From: UBA685 sp002299005
Lineage (GTDB): Bacteria > Pseudomonadota > Alphaproteobacteria > Puniceispirillales > Puniceispirillaceae
Assembly (NCBI GenBank): GCA_963966775.1
Contig: CAXAAH010000008.1
Coordinates: 1 to 44,985 of the forward strand
Reading direction: 5' to 3'
DNA length: 44,985 nt
The position numbers and the translations under genes are program-made. Positions 1 to 7,637 of this stretch are shown piece by piece. Under the pieces are notes generated by a model. It searched no databases. It saw only the letters and a list, made by a program, of their open reading frames with translations, and had not been told where the DNA came from. Numbering within the stretch: the stretch's first letter is position 1; each line of letters opens with the position of its first letter.

Positions 1-159
1 AGTGGCCGGGTTCGAATTGACCAAAATCACCCGATAGCCTTCTTCTTTGAGGGCCTTACAAGCCTGTGCGCCTGAATAGTCAAATTCGCATGCCTGACCA
101 ATAATAATAGGGCCAGCGCCAATAATCATAATGGATTGAATATCATCTCTGCGCGGCAT
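1..159 (-). CDS. carB: Carbamoyl-phosphate synthase large subunit, N-terminal 53 codons only
   Basis: Only the first 53 codons lie in the window; the gene runs off the left edge. The visible protein begins MPRRDDIQSIMIIGAGPI and continues through an IGQACEFDYSGAQACKAL stretch, the typical start of the first ATP-grasp half of CarB. The large subunit uses ammonia delivered by CarA, bicarbonate and two ATP to make carbamoyl phosphate for pyrimidines and arginine. It starts 3 bases after the carA stop on the same strand, so the two are almost certainly one transcript with carA first. The identification is firm despite the truncation by the window edge. Confidence 0.95.
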   Translation of the reverse strand, partial: MPRRDDIQSIMIIGAGPIIIGQACEFDYSGAQACKALKEEGYRVILVNSNPAT

Positions 160-162
160 GGT

Positions 163-1371
163 CTAACGCTCCTCTTTTGACGATTTGGCATCTGTCATCA
201 TTTGGGTAAATCTGGCAAATAGGTGGGTTGAATCATGGGGGCCGGGGGATGATTCGGGGTGATATTGCACACAGAACATCGGCTTATCTGTATGGCGCAC
301 ACCTTCAACAGACCCATCAAATAACGAGCGATGCGTCACCTCTAAATGCGCTGGCAGGCTATCTTCATCGACCATAAAGCCGTGATTTTGGCTGGTGATT
401 TCAATCTGGCCTGTCATAAGATCTTTAACAGGGTGGTTCGCGCCTCTATGGCCGCGTTCCATCTTCACCGTCTTGCCGCCTTGGCTTAAGACCAGCAATT
501 GATGACCGATACAAATCCCAAAGACCGGCAAGCCGCTCTCAACCACCTTGGCAATCTCTGCGCCAGTATAATCAGCCGTTGCCGCAGGGTCACCCGGGCC
601 GTTTGATAAAAACACCCCATCAGGGTTCTGGCCTAGAATGTCTTCTGCTGTGCTTGTGGCCGGCATGACGGTCACATCACAGCCCGCATCAACCAAGCAA
701 CGCATGATATTTTGCTTAATCCCATAATCAAGCGCGACAACCTTATGGCTTGCTTTTGCGCTTGTATGATCTTGCGCATCAAGGTCATAGCTGCCTTGCG
801 CCCATCCGCCTGCTTGGTCTCTTGTGACCTGCTTGGCTAAATCCATCCCGTTAAGGCCCGGCCATTCCTGTGCCATCGCCACAAGGGCTGGAATATCAAA
901 CTGGCCATCAGGCTTATGGCATAAAACGCCGCGCGGTGCGCCATTATCACGGATATGCTGTGTCAGCGCTCTTGTATCAATGCCGGCAATACCCGGCAAA
1001 TTATGATGGGCAAGCCATGAAGATAAATCATCATTTGTCCGCCAGTTAGACGGGCTTGTCAGATGGTTGCGCACAATCATGCCAAGACAAGACGGCACAT
1101 CTGTTTCAATATCCACAAGGTTGGTGCCTATATTACCAATATGCGGGAAGGTGAAATTAATAATCTGGCCCGCATAGGACGGGTCCGTCATAATTTCCTG
1201 ATAGCCTGTCATGGATGTATTAAAGCAAACCTCACCGACATTTGTGACCGCTGCCCCAAAACCGCTGCCTTCAAAGACAGTGCCGTCATCAAGCACAAGA
1301 ACCGCGGTCGGCTTGGCATCGAATGACGCTTTTGAGATTGGCTTATCTGGTTGAATTTGGCCTGCTGACAT
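163..1371 (-). CDS. carA: Carbamoyl-phosphate synthase small (glutaminase) subunit
   Basis: CarA hydrolyses glutamine and channels ammonia to CarB. The N-terminal CPSase small-chain domain (LVLDDGTVFEGSGFG, then FNTSMTGYQEIMTDPSY) is followed by a class I glutamine amidotransferase domain. That domain has the nucleophile elbow GICIGHQ (Cys about residue 287) and the YHPESSPGP stretch carrying the catalytic His and Glu. A GTG four codons upstream would also open the frame, but the ATG at 1371 has a GGTGG-type ribosome site about 8-12 bases upstream, so I place the start there (402 aa, normal for the family). It is cotranscribed with carB and divergent from the yqeY-like gene. Confidence 0.96.
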   Translation of the reverse strand: MSAGQIQPDKPISKASFDAKPTAVLVLDDGTVFEGSGFGAAVTNVGEVCFNTSMTGYQEIMTDPSYAGQIINFTFPHIGNIGTNLVDIETDVPSCLGMIVRNHLTSPSNWRTNDDLSSWLAHHNLPGIAGIDTRALTQHIRDNGAPRGVLCHKPDGQFDIPALVAMAQEWPGLNGMDLAKQVTRDQAGGWAQGSYDLDAQDHTSAKASHKVVALDYGIKQNIMRCLVDAGCDVTVMPATSTAEDILGQNPDGVFLSNGPGDPAATADYTGAEIAKVVESGLPVFGICIGHQLLVLSQGGKTVKMERGHRGANHPVKDLMTGQIEITSQNHGFMVDEDSLPAHLEVTHRSLFDGSVEGVRHTDKPMFCVQYHPESSPGPHDSTHLFARFTQMMTDAKSSKEER

Positions 1372-1383
1372 GTCACCTACCAC

Positions 1384-1707
1384 CTTTTACTGCAGCCCTT
1401 GATAGGGCGCAAAGAAATACAAAATAGCTCAATAATCGCTAATTCTGCGGCGGCAAAAGAGGGCTAGCCAAGACGCGGACTATCCTCAACATCGAGAACG
1501 CGCGCAAAATTGCCATGTGATACAGTCAAACCCCCTCGCAGGTCAAGCCTTGATCAGGGCTTAAATGCGATATTTTACTTGTCGGAAAATAATTCTTACG
1601 CTAAAAGCGCAAATCCATTGCAATTTAGCGCCCTTTTGCGCAACGCTGCCACCATAGGCGCGATTTAACCATGACAAAGCAATGGCCCTAATAAAGAGGT
1701 AAGCAAT
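1384..1707. other. Divergent intergenic region between carA and yqeY-like gene
   Basis: About 324 bases without a gene. It must hold the leftward carA promoter and the rightward yqeY promoter. A rightward candidate is described separately at 1579-1607. I found no convincing leftward sigma-70 match, no pyrimidine or arginine riboswitch and no long inverted repeat. Confidence 0.5.
1579..1607 (+). promoter_or_regulatory. Candidate sigma-70 promoter of the yqeY-like gene
   Basis: TTGTCG at 1579-1584 and TAAAAG at 1602-1607 are separated by exactly 17 bases, about 100 bases ahead of the yqeY start. This is pattern recognition only; alphaproteobacterial promoters are degenerate, so confidence is modest. 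Confidence 0.35.
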
Positions 1708-2169
1708 ATGCGCGATGCCATTAGCACAGCTCAAAAAGATGCGCTGAAAGCAAAAGATAAAACAGCTCTGTCAACGATCCGCCTGATTACAGCGGCCCTC
1801 AAAGACAGAGATATCGCCGCCAGAACCAAAGGCACAGGCGAGGGTATCTCAGATGATGAGATTCTCTCAATGCTGCAGACAATGATTAAACAGCGTGCCG
1901 AATCGGTTAAATTATATAATGAAGGCAACCGCCCTGAATTGGCCGCCGCTGAAAATGAAGAGATTCGCGTCATCCAACAATTTCTGCCGCAACAGCTATC
2001 CGCAGAAGAGCTTGATGCCGCTATCAGTGATGCGATTGCCGAATCAGGCGCCGAATCGGTTAAGGATATGGGCAAGGTGATGGGCGTTCTCAAAGCTAAC
2101 TATGCTGGTCAAATTGATTTTGGTATCGCAAGTGGCGAGATTAAAAGCCGCCTCATGCAAAAAGACTAG
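1708..2169 (+). CDS. GatB/YqeY domain protein
   Basis: This 153-aa protein matches the YqeY family: a small helical protein resembling the tail domain of the GatB amidotransferase subunit. Visible family features are the N-terminal helix with LSTIRLITAALKDRDI, the middle KQRAESVKLYNEGNRPELAAAE and the IIxxFLPQQLS-type turn (here VIQQFLPQQLSAEEL). A ribosome site AGAGGT sits 7 bases ahead of the ATG. The biochemical role of stand-alone YqeY proteins is poorly defined; a tRNA-related role is only inferred from the GatB resemblance. Its position between carA and dnaG is conserved in many alphaproteobacteria. Confidence 0.9.
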   Translation: MRDAISTAQKDALKAKDKTALSTIRLITAALKDRDIAARTKGTGEGISDDEILSMLQTMIKQRAESVKLYNEGNRPELAAAENEEIRVIQQFLPQQLSAEELDAAISDAIAESGAESVKDMGKVMGVLKANYAGQIDFGIASGEIKSRLMQKD

Positions 2170-2227
2170 GCGCCAACCTAGCCAAACTTTGCCAAAAAGC
2201 GATATAATCGCACATAGGCATATCTAT

Positions 2228-2260
2228 GCCGCCTGACCTTGTCTTCAGGCGGCTTATTTT
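2228..2260 (+). terminator. Rho-independent terminator after yqeY-like gene
   Basis: A perfect 9-bp stem (2228-2236 with 2245-2253, GCCGCCTGA/TCAGGCGGC) with an 8-base loop is followed by TTATTTT. It separates yqeY from dnaG, so dnaG needs its own promoter or readthrough. Confidence 0.85.
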
Positions 2261-2306
2261 ATGGCGCCACAGATCAAGATAGAGATAAAAAGCAGAACCA
2301 ACAGCT

Positions 2307-3977
2307 ATGGCCTTTACCCCTGACTTTATTGATGAAGTGCGATCGAGAATCACCCTGTCATCATTGATAGGCAAGCGGGTGAAGCTGATTAAAAAGGGCC
2401 GCAGACAAACCGGCCTTTGCCCCTTTCATAACGAGAAATCGCCCTCTTTTTCGGTCAATGATGATGAGGGCTATTACCATTGTTTTGGGTGCGGTGCGGG
2501 CGGTGATGCCATCACCTATTTGCGCGAAACCGAAGGGCTTGATTTCACCGAAGCTGTCACGCGCCTTGCCGAGACAGCGGGCGTCGCCATCCCTGACCAG
2601 CGACCTGTTGACCCTGTCAAATTGGCGCGCCGGCAAAATGTTATGGACGCGCTGACGGCGGCCGCTGATTTTTATAAAAGCCAACTTGCGACAACCAATC
2701 AGGCCGGCCCTGCCAGAGCCTATTTGGAAGACCGCGCTATTTCGGATGCCACTAAGGCCGATTTTCAGCTTGGCTATGCCCCGCCCTCAGGCTTGCAAGC
2801 GCATATGAAAGCCCAAGGCTTCACCCAAGAGATTCTGCTTGCCGCAGGGCTATGCGGCACCTCAGAGCGTGACAGTTCGACCTATGATTATTTCCGCAAC
2901 CGCATCATCTATCCGATTTGCAATCGCCAAGGGGCTGTCATTGCCTTTGGCGCGCGCGCGATGGGAGATGCGATGCCCAAATACCTCAATTCCAAGGATG
3001 GGCCGACCTTCTCAAAAAGCGCCGTTCTGTATGGCTGGCAACAAGCAAGAGAGCGTGTACGCCGGAACCTACCGCTCTTGGTAGTCGAAGGCTATATGGA
3101 TGTCATCGCGGTCACAGCCGCCAATGTCGCAGGCGCGCTTGCCCCCCTTGGCACCGCCCTCACAGAACAGCAAATCGCCCTTATCTGGAAATTACATGAT
3201 GAGCCTGTCCTTTGTTTTGATGGCGATAAGGCAGGGCAAAAGGCCGCTATGCGCGCGATTGAACGCATCCTGCCTGTCCTAGAGCCGGGGAAATCTGTGC
3301 GCATTGCCGTTATGCCAGCAGGCAAAGACCCTGATGATATCCTGCGCCATGAAGGCACAGATGCGCTCAAGGCCATCATCTCAACAGCCAGCAGTCTAAC
3401 AGACGCGCTTTGGGCCAGATCCGCCGAAGATTTCCGCTTGGATGATCCGACATCACGCGCCGCCTTCTTCCAGCAATTGCGCGATTATGTGCGCACCATC
3501 GGCCATAGCCAAACACGCCAAGCCTATGGGGATGAGATTGAACATCGCATTCAAAGCCTGCGCGCCTCTTTGCGCGGCGGGGCATCTGGCACGGCCAGCC
3601 TTGCCACAGGAAAACGTATCAGGCGCCCGCAAACAGGGGCCAAAGCGCGCCTATCTGCCATGCTGTCCTTGCTCATCACTCATCCTGAGCGGATTGCTGA
3701 TATTTATGAAGATTTGGCGATGGTTGATTTTGGGCGATTGGCAGGTGATTTCCGCCTTGAAGAAATCAAAAAAGATATGCTGGATCTGGTTATTCACGAC
3801 CCTGACCTTGACGCTGGCGCTCTGTATCACCATTTAAATGAGAAAGGTCATAGCCAAATATTGTCTGATTTGTTCAGTAATGATATGATAGCGCGTCTTG
3901 GCGGGCATCCGCGAGATATGGCAATACAAAAAGTAGGAACGTTGCTAGATGAATTGCTAGCAAGGCTCAAACGCTAA
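2307..3977 (+). CDS. dnaG: DNA primase
   Basis: DnaG makes RNA primers for replication. The 556-aa protein has the CHC2 zinc finger with Cys38, His41, Cys59 and Cys62. The catalytic N-terminal core follows, then the TOPRIM fold with LLVVEGYMD (Glu about 261) and the metal-binding CFDGDKAG (Asp305 and Asp307). The C-terminal 130 residues are helical and fit the DnaB-binding domain, although that region is poorly conserved. The length is a little short for the family but all core motifs are present. There is no clear Shine-Dalgarno ahead of the ATG. The yqeY-dnaG-rpoD order echoes the macromolecular synthesis operon. Confidence 0.95.
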   Translation: MAFTPDFIDEVRSRITLSSLIGKRVKLIKKGRRQTGLCPFHNEKSPSFSVNDDEGYYHCFGCGAGGDAITYLRETEGLDFTEAVTRLAETAGVAIPDQRPVDPVKLARRQNVMDALTAAADFYKSQLATTNQAGPARAYLEDRAISDATKADFQLGYAPPSGLQAHMKAQGFTQEILLAAGLCGTSERDSSTYDYFRNRIIYPICNRQGAVIAFGARAMGDAMPKYLNSKDGPTFSKSAVLYGWQQARERVRRNLPLLVVEGYMDVIAVTAANVAGALAPLGTALTEQQIALIWKLHDEPVLCFDGDKAGQKAAMRAIERILPVLEPGKSVRIAVMPAGKDPDDILRHEGTDALKAIISTASSLTDALWARSAEDFRLDDPTSRAAFFQQLRDYVRTIGHSQTRQAYGDEIEHRIQSLRASLRGGASGTASLATGKRIRRPQTGAKARLSAMLSLLITHPERIADIYEDLAMVDFGRLAGDFRLEEIKKDMLDLVIHDPDLDAGALYHHLNEKGHSQILSDLFSNDMIARLGGHPRDMAIQKVGTLLDELLARLKR

Positions 3978-4001
3978 GATTGTATTCTACGATCCTGAAA
4001 T

Positions 4002-4030
4002 AAAGCGCCCTTATCGGCGCTTTCGTGTTT
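4002..4030 (+). terminator. Hairpin terminator or attenuator between dnaG and rpoD
   Basis: An 8-bp stem (4002-4009 with 4016-4023, AAAGCGCC/GGCGCTTT) with a 6-base loop is followed by the weak T-rich run CGTGTTT. It lies 25 bases past the dnaG stop and 28 bases ahead of the rpoD start. It may only partly stop transcription, setting the dnaG-to-rpoD ratio. Confidence 0.6.
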
Positions 4031-4057
4031 CGAGCTGACAGACGAAAGAGTGAAAAT

Positions 4058-6064
4058 ATGGCACGCAAATCAAGCGCCTCCGCAGCAGAAGATAAAGACC
4101 AGACAGGTGACGCACCTGTATTGGACACAAAAAACTCTGCGATTAAGACCCTCATCAAAAAGGGTAAAGAGCGCGGGTTTGTCACGCATGATGAGCTAAA
4201 TGCCGCCCTCCCCCAAGAAGAGCTTACCTCTGAGCAAATCGAAGATGTGATGTCAGCCTTGAGCGAAATGGGCGTGAATGTTGTTGATTCTGCTGATGCC
4301 GAAGAGACAAGCTCTGATAATAGCAATGAAGAGACCTCTACGGCGGGTAATCTATCTGATTCAGACGTCTCTGGCTCAGATGATCCTGTGCGCATGTATT
4401 TGCGTGAGATGGGCACGGTTGAACTGCTTTCACGCGAGGGTGAGATTGCCATTGCCAAGCGTATCGAAGCTGGCCGCGAGATGATGATTGGCGGCCTTTA
4501 TGAGAGCCCTTTGACCATCCGCGCGCTGATTGCGTGGCGCAAGCAGGTTGAAGAAGGCGCGATGCCGCTTCGTGATATTATCGACCTTGATACGACTTAT
4601 AACCGCCTCAATGGCACACCGTTGGAAGATCAAAACGCCCTGCGCCTTGCCGCCGCCGCCGAAGCCGAAAACGCAGCAGCTGAGCCAGAAATCGCACAAG
4701 GCGAGGCAGAGATTGAAAATGAAGAGCCAGAAGATGAGGATGAGACCGCAGAGGCCACCTCAACCAATTCTGACGATGATGATGATGATCTAGATGATTT
4801 CAACATGTCTCTTGCCGCGATGGAAGAAGCGGTAACAGATGATGTCTTCGCCAGCTTTGATGAAGTTGAAAAGGCCTTTAACGCCTATAATAAGATCCAG
4901 CAAGCACAGCTGAAATCAATGAAGGCAGAAGAGCCTATTCCTGCCGCCAAACAGCTTGCTTTGCAAAAGGCACGCATCACCTTGGCCGAAAAGATGGAAT
5001 CAGTCTTTTTGAATGCGGGCAGACTTGAATCACTCTCAGAACAGCTATTTGATCTCTCGCGCCATATCACCGCGATTGAGGGCCAAGTTTTGCGTCTTGC
5101 CACTGATTGCCGCGTGAATCGCAACCAGTTCATCGACGCATGGACAGGCCGTGAGAATGTCGCCAATTGGCCGGGTGATAAATTCAACAATGTTGCGTGG
5201 CGCAAATTGCTTGAAAATCATGGTGACGCGGTGCGTGATGCGCAAGATAAGATGGATTTGATGATCGATGATATCGGCCTATCTATCTCTGAATTCCGCG
5301 AGATTATCCAGACCGTCCAGCGCGGCCAACGCGAGGCGGCACGTGCGAAAAAAGAAATGGTCGAGGCCAATTTGCGCCTTGTGATTTCGATCGCCAAAAA
5401 ATACACCAATCGCGGCCTGCAATTCTTGGATTTGATTCAAGAGGGCAATATCGGCCTGATGAAGGCGGTTGATAAATTTGAATATCGCAGAGGCTATAAA
5501 TTCTCGACCTATGCGACATGGTGGATTCGCCAAGCGATTACCAGATCTATCGCTGACCAAGCGCGCACAATCCGTATCCCTGTGCATATGATTGAGACAA
5601 TTAACAAGCTTGTGCGCACCTCGCGCCATATGCTTCATGAGATTGGCCGCGAGCCGACCCCAGAAGAATTGGCAGACAAGCTATCTATGCCGCTTGATAA
5701 GGTGCGCAAGGTGCTGAAAATCGCCAAAGAGCCTATTTCTCTTGAGACACCCATTGGTGATGAAGAAGATAGCCAGCTAGGTGATTTCATTGAAGATAAG
5801 AACGCTATTCAGCCGCTTGATGCCGCCATTCAATCGAATTTGCGCGAGACAACCACGCGCGTTCTTGCCAGCCTTACCCCGCGTGAAGAGAGAGTCTTGC
5901 GCATGCGCTTTGGTATTGGTATGAACACTGACCACACGCTTGAAGAAGTTGGTCAGCAATTCTCTGTGACAAGAGAGCGTATTAGACAGATTGAAGCAAA
6001 AGCCTTGCGCAAGCTGAAACATCCGTCACGCTCACGCAAATTGCGGTCATTCCTCGAGCATTAA
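4058..6064 (+). CDS. rpoD: RNA polymerase primary sigma factor (sigma-70)
   Basis: This is the housekeeping sigma factor. Region 1.1 is at about 30-85 (IKTLIKKGKERGFVTHDEL). Region 1.2 is DDPVRMYLREMGTVELLSRE. An unusually acidic non-conserved insert includes a run of six Asp near residue 245. Regions 2.1-2.4 at about 434-505 contain ANLRLVISIAKKY and YKFSTYATWWIRQAITR, region 3 follows, and region 4 ends with SVTRERIRQIEAKALRKLKH and the terminal FLEH. The frame is open 11 codons further upstream, but the ATG at 4058 is preceded by GAAAGAG and gives the usual N-terminus MARKSS, so I use that (668 aa). Confidence 0.97.
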   Translation: MARKSSASAAEDKDQTGDAPVLDTKNSAIKTLIKKGKERGFVTHDELNAALPQEELTSEQIEDVMSALSEMGVNVVDSADAEETSSDNSNEETSTAGNLSDSDVSGSDDPVRMYLREMGTVELLSREGEIAIAKRIEAGREMMIGGLYESPLTIRALIAWRKQVEEGAMPLRDIIDLDTTYNRLNGTPLEDQNALRLAAAAEAENAAAEPEIAQGEAEIENEEPEDEDETAEATSTNSDDDDDDLDDFNMSLAAMEEAVTDDVFASFDEVEKAFNAYNKIQQAQLKSMKAEEPIPAAKQLALQKARITLAEKMESVFLNAGRLESLSEQLFDLSRHITAIEGQVLRLATDCRVNRNQFIDAWTGRENVANWPGDKFNNVAWRKLLENHGDAVRDAQDKMDLMIDDIGLSISEFREIIQTVQRGQREAARAKKEMVEANLRLVISIAKKYTNRGLQFLDLIQEGNIGLMKAVDKFEYRRGYKFSTYATWWIRQAITRSIADQARTIRIPVHMIETINKLVRTSRHMLHEIGREPTPEELADKLSMPLDKVRKVLKIAKEPISLETPIGDEEDSQLGDFIEDKNAIQPLDAAIQSNLRETTTRVLASLTPREERVLRMRFGIGMNTDHTLEEVGQQFSVTRERIRQIEAKALRKLKHPSRSRKLRSFLEH

Positions 6065-6088
6065 AGTGCATGAAAGCGTTAATTAGCC

Positions 6089-6094
6089 TATAAT
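6089..6094 (+). promoter_or_regulatory. Consensus -10 element ahead of the tRNA gene
   Basis: A perfect TATAAT lies 21 bases upstream of the tRNA 5' end and 25 bases past the rpoD stop. No good -35 is visible at the matching distance, so this is a candidate only. The tRNA may also be read through from rpoD. Confidence 0.4.
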
Positions 6095-6115
6095 ATAGCG
6101 CAAAAGAGAAATAGC

Positions 6116-6192
6116 GGGCCTGTAGTTCAATTGGTTAGAACCCACGGCTCATAACCGTGTTGTTGCAGGTTCGAGTCCTGCCGGGCCCACCA
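6116..6192 (+). tRNA. tRNA with CAT anticodon, probably tRNA-Ile2 (lysidine-modified)
   Basis: A complete 77-base cloverleaf is visible. The acceptor stem GGGCCTG (6116-6122) pairs with CGGGCCC (6182-6188). The D arm is GTTC/GAAC, and the anticodon stem CACGG/CCGTG surrounds CTCATAA with anticodon CAT at 6150-6152. The T arm is GCAGG/CCTGC with loop TTCGAGT, and CCA is encoded. A fully paired first position rules out initiator tRNA-Met. Positions 4-69 and 5-68 are both C-G, the acceptor determinants known for recognition by TilS on E. coli tRNA-Ile2; elongator tRNA-Met has other pairs there. I therefore favour tRNA-Ile(CAU), which reads AUA after lysidine formation, over elongator Met. Confidence 0.9.
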
Positions 6193-6225
6193 TTTCTTAT
6201 TTTACTTCAAAAGCATAAATGCATA

Positions 6226-6277
6226 AAAAAAGGCCTGCCATCCACATAATACCTATGGGGAAGCAGGCCCTTTTATT
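6226..6277. terminator. Bidirectional terminator between tRNA and aminotransferase gene
   Basis: GGCCTGC (6232-6238) and GCAGGCC (6263-6269) form a 7-bp stem, flanked by an A-run on the left and TTTTATTT on the right. It would therefore serve both the plus-strand tRNA and the minus-strand aminotransferase gene. The 24-base loop is long but may pair further internally. Confidence 0.7.
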
Positions 6278-6296
6278 TATCGGCTAAAGGCTAGAT

Positions 6297-7502
6297 TTAT
6301 GCCTTTTTCACCAGCATATCTGTCGCGCGCTTAATACGTGCCAGCGCGTCTTTCAGTGCCTCTGTTGAGGTCGCATAAGAAATTCGGAAATGAGGCTCAA
6401 GACCAAAAGCGGCACCTTGCACTGCGGCAACACCGCCCTCTTCCAACAACCATGTGACATAGTCGCCATCATTCTCAATCACCTGACCATCAGGGCGCGT
6501 CGCCCCAATAATACCGGCGCATGATGGATAGACATAAAACGCACCATCAGGGCGCGAACAATCAAGCCCATCAATCTCATTCAGACCATCAACCACAAGG
6601 TTGCGACGCTCAGCGAAATGCACAGCGTTTGAGGCCATAAAATCAAGCGGCCCGTTTAGCGCGGCAACCGCGGCATATTGGGCGATTGTATTCGGGCTTG
6701 ACGTTGATTGTGACTGAATCTTTGCCATCGCCTTAATCAAAGGCTGTGGCCCGCACGCATAACCAATGCGCCAGCCTGTCATGCAATAAGCCTTTGAGAC
6801 ACCATTTGTCGTCAGCGTGCGTGCCTGCAAATCAGGGGCCACCTCAACCAATGTCGCAAATTTGAAATCATCATAGACAAGATGCTCATACATATCATCG
6901 CACATCACCATCACATGCTCATGACGACGAAGCACATCTGCCAATGCCGCCAACTCTGCCGCTGTATAGCCGGCGCCTGTTGGGTTCGATGGGCTGTTTA
7001 GGATAAGCCATTTTGTCTTGTCCGTAATCGCCGCATCCAAAGCCGCAGGTGTTAGCTTAAAGCTATCTTCTTGCGGACAATTCACCGGCACTGGCACACC
7101 TTCTGCCAATAGCACCATATCAGGGTATGACACCCAATAAGGGGCAGGCACGATAACCTCATCACCCGGATTAACGGTGGCCATCAAGGCATTATACAAA
7201 ATCTGCTTGCCACCTGTGCCAACAGAAACCTCAGCGAGGCTTGTCTTGATATTATTCTCGCGTGCGAATTTATCGACAATGGCTTGCTTTAATTCAGGGA
7301 TACCATCAACGGCTGTATATTTGGTCTTGCCATTTGCCATCGCGATACGCGCGGCTTCTTTAATATGCTCTGGCGTATCAAAATCAGGCTCACCCGCGCC
7401 AAGGCCAATGACATCATGCCCCGCGGCCTTTAACTCGGCGGCTTTGGTCGTCACAGCAATTGTCGGGGAGGGTTTAATACGTGAAAGTCTGTCAGCTATC
7501 AT
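6297..7502 (-). CDS. aspC: Class I/II pyridoxal-phosphate aminotransferase, aspartate aminotransferase type
   Basis: This 401-aa fold-type I aminotransferase most resembles the aspartate/prephenate aminotransferases of alphaproteobacteria. The N-terminus is LADRLSRIKPSPTIAVTTKA-like (here IADRLSRIKPSP). GLGAGEPDFDTPEHIKEAA is the substrate-arm region, LNSPSNPTGAGY carries the conserved Asn, and the PLP lysine lies in SKAYCMTGWRIGY. It would interconvert aspartate and oxaloacetate, possibly also prephenate and arogenate. The frame opens five codons earlier, but a CAGGAG site lies 7 bases ahead of the ATG at 7502, so that is the start. The terminator downstream is shared with the tRNA. Confidence 0.9.
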   Translation of the reverse strand: MIADRLSRIKPSPTIAVTTKAAELKAAGHDVIGLGAGEPDFDTPEHIKEAARIAMANGKTKYTAVDGIPELKQAIVDKFARENNIKTSLAEVSVGTGGKQILYNALMATVNPGDEVIVPAPYWVSYPDMVLLAEGVPVPVNCPQEDSFKLTPAALDAAITDKTKWLILNSPSNPTGAGYTAAELAALADVLRRHEHVMVMCDDMYEHLVYDDFKFATLVEVAPDLQARTLTTNGVSKAYCMTGWRIGYACGPQPLIKAMAKIQSQSTSSPNTIAQYAAVAALNGPLDFMASNAVHFAERRNLVVDGLNEIDGLDCSRPDGAFYVYPSCAGIIGATRPDGQVIENDGDYVTWLLEEGGVAAVQGAAFGLEPHFRISYATSTEALKDALARIKRATDMLVKKA

Positions 7503-7637
7503 GCTGAACTCCTGCATTTGGATAATTATGGGATAATGTCAGGAAAATACGCCTCTATTTTTGGCCTGTCCAACAAAAAGCAACAATTCGTACCCGCGCT
7601 TATGGTCAAATGCCCTTCGAGACACTAAATTAGGCGC

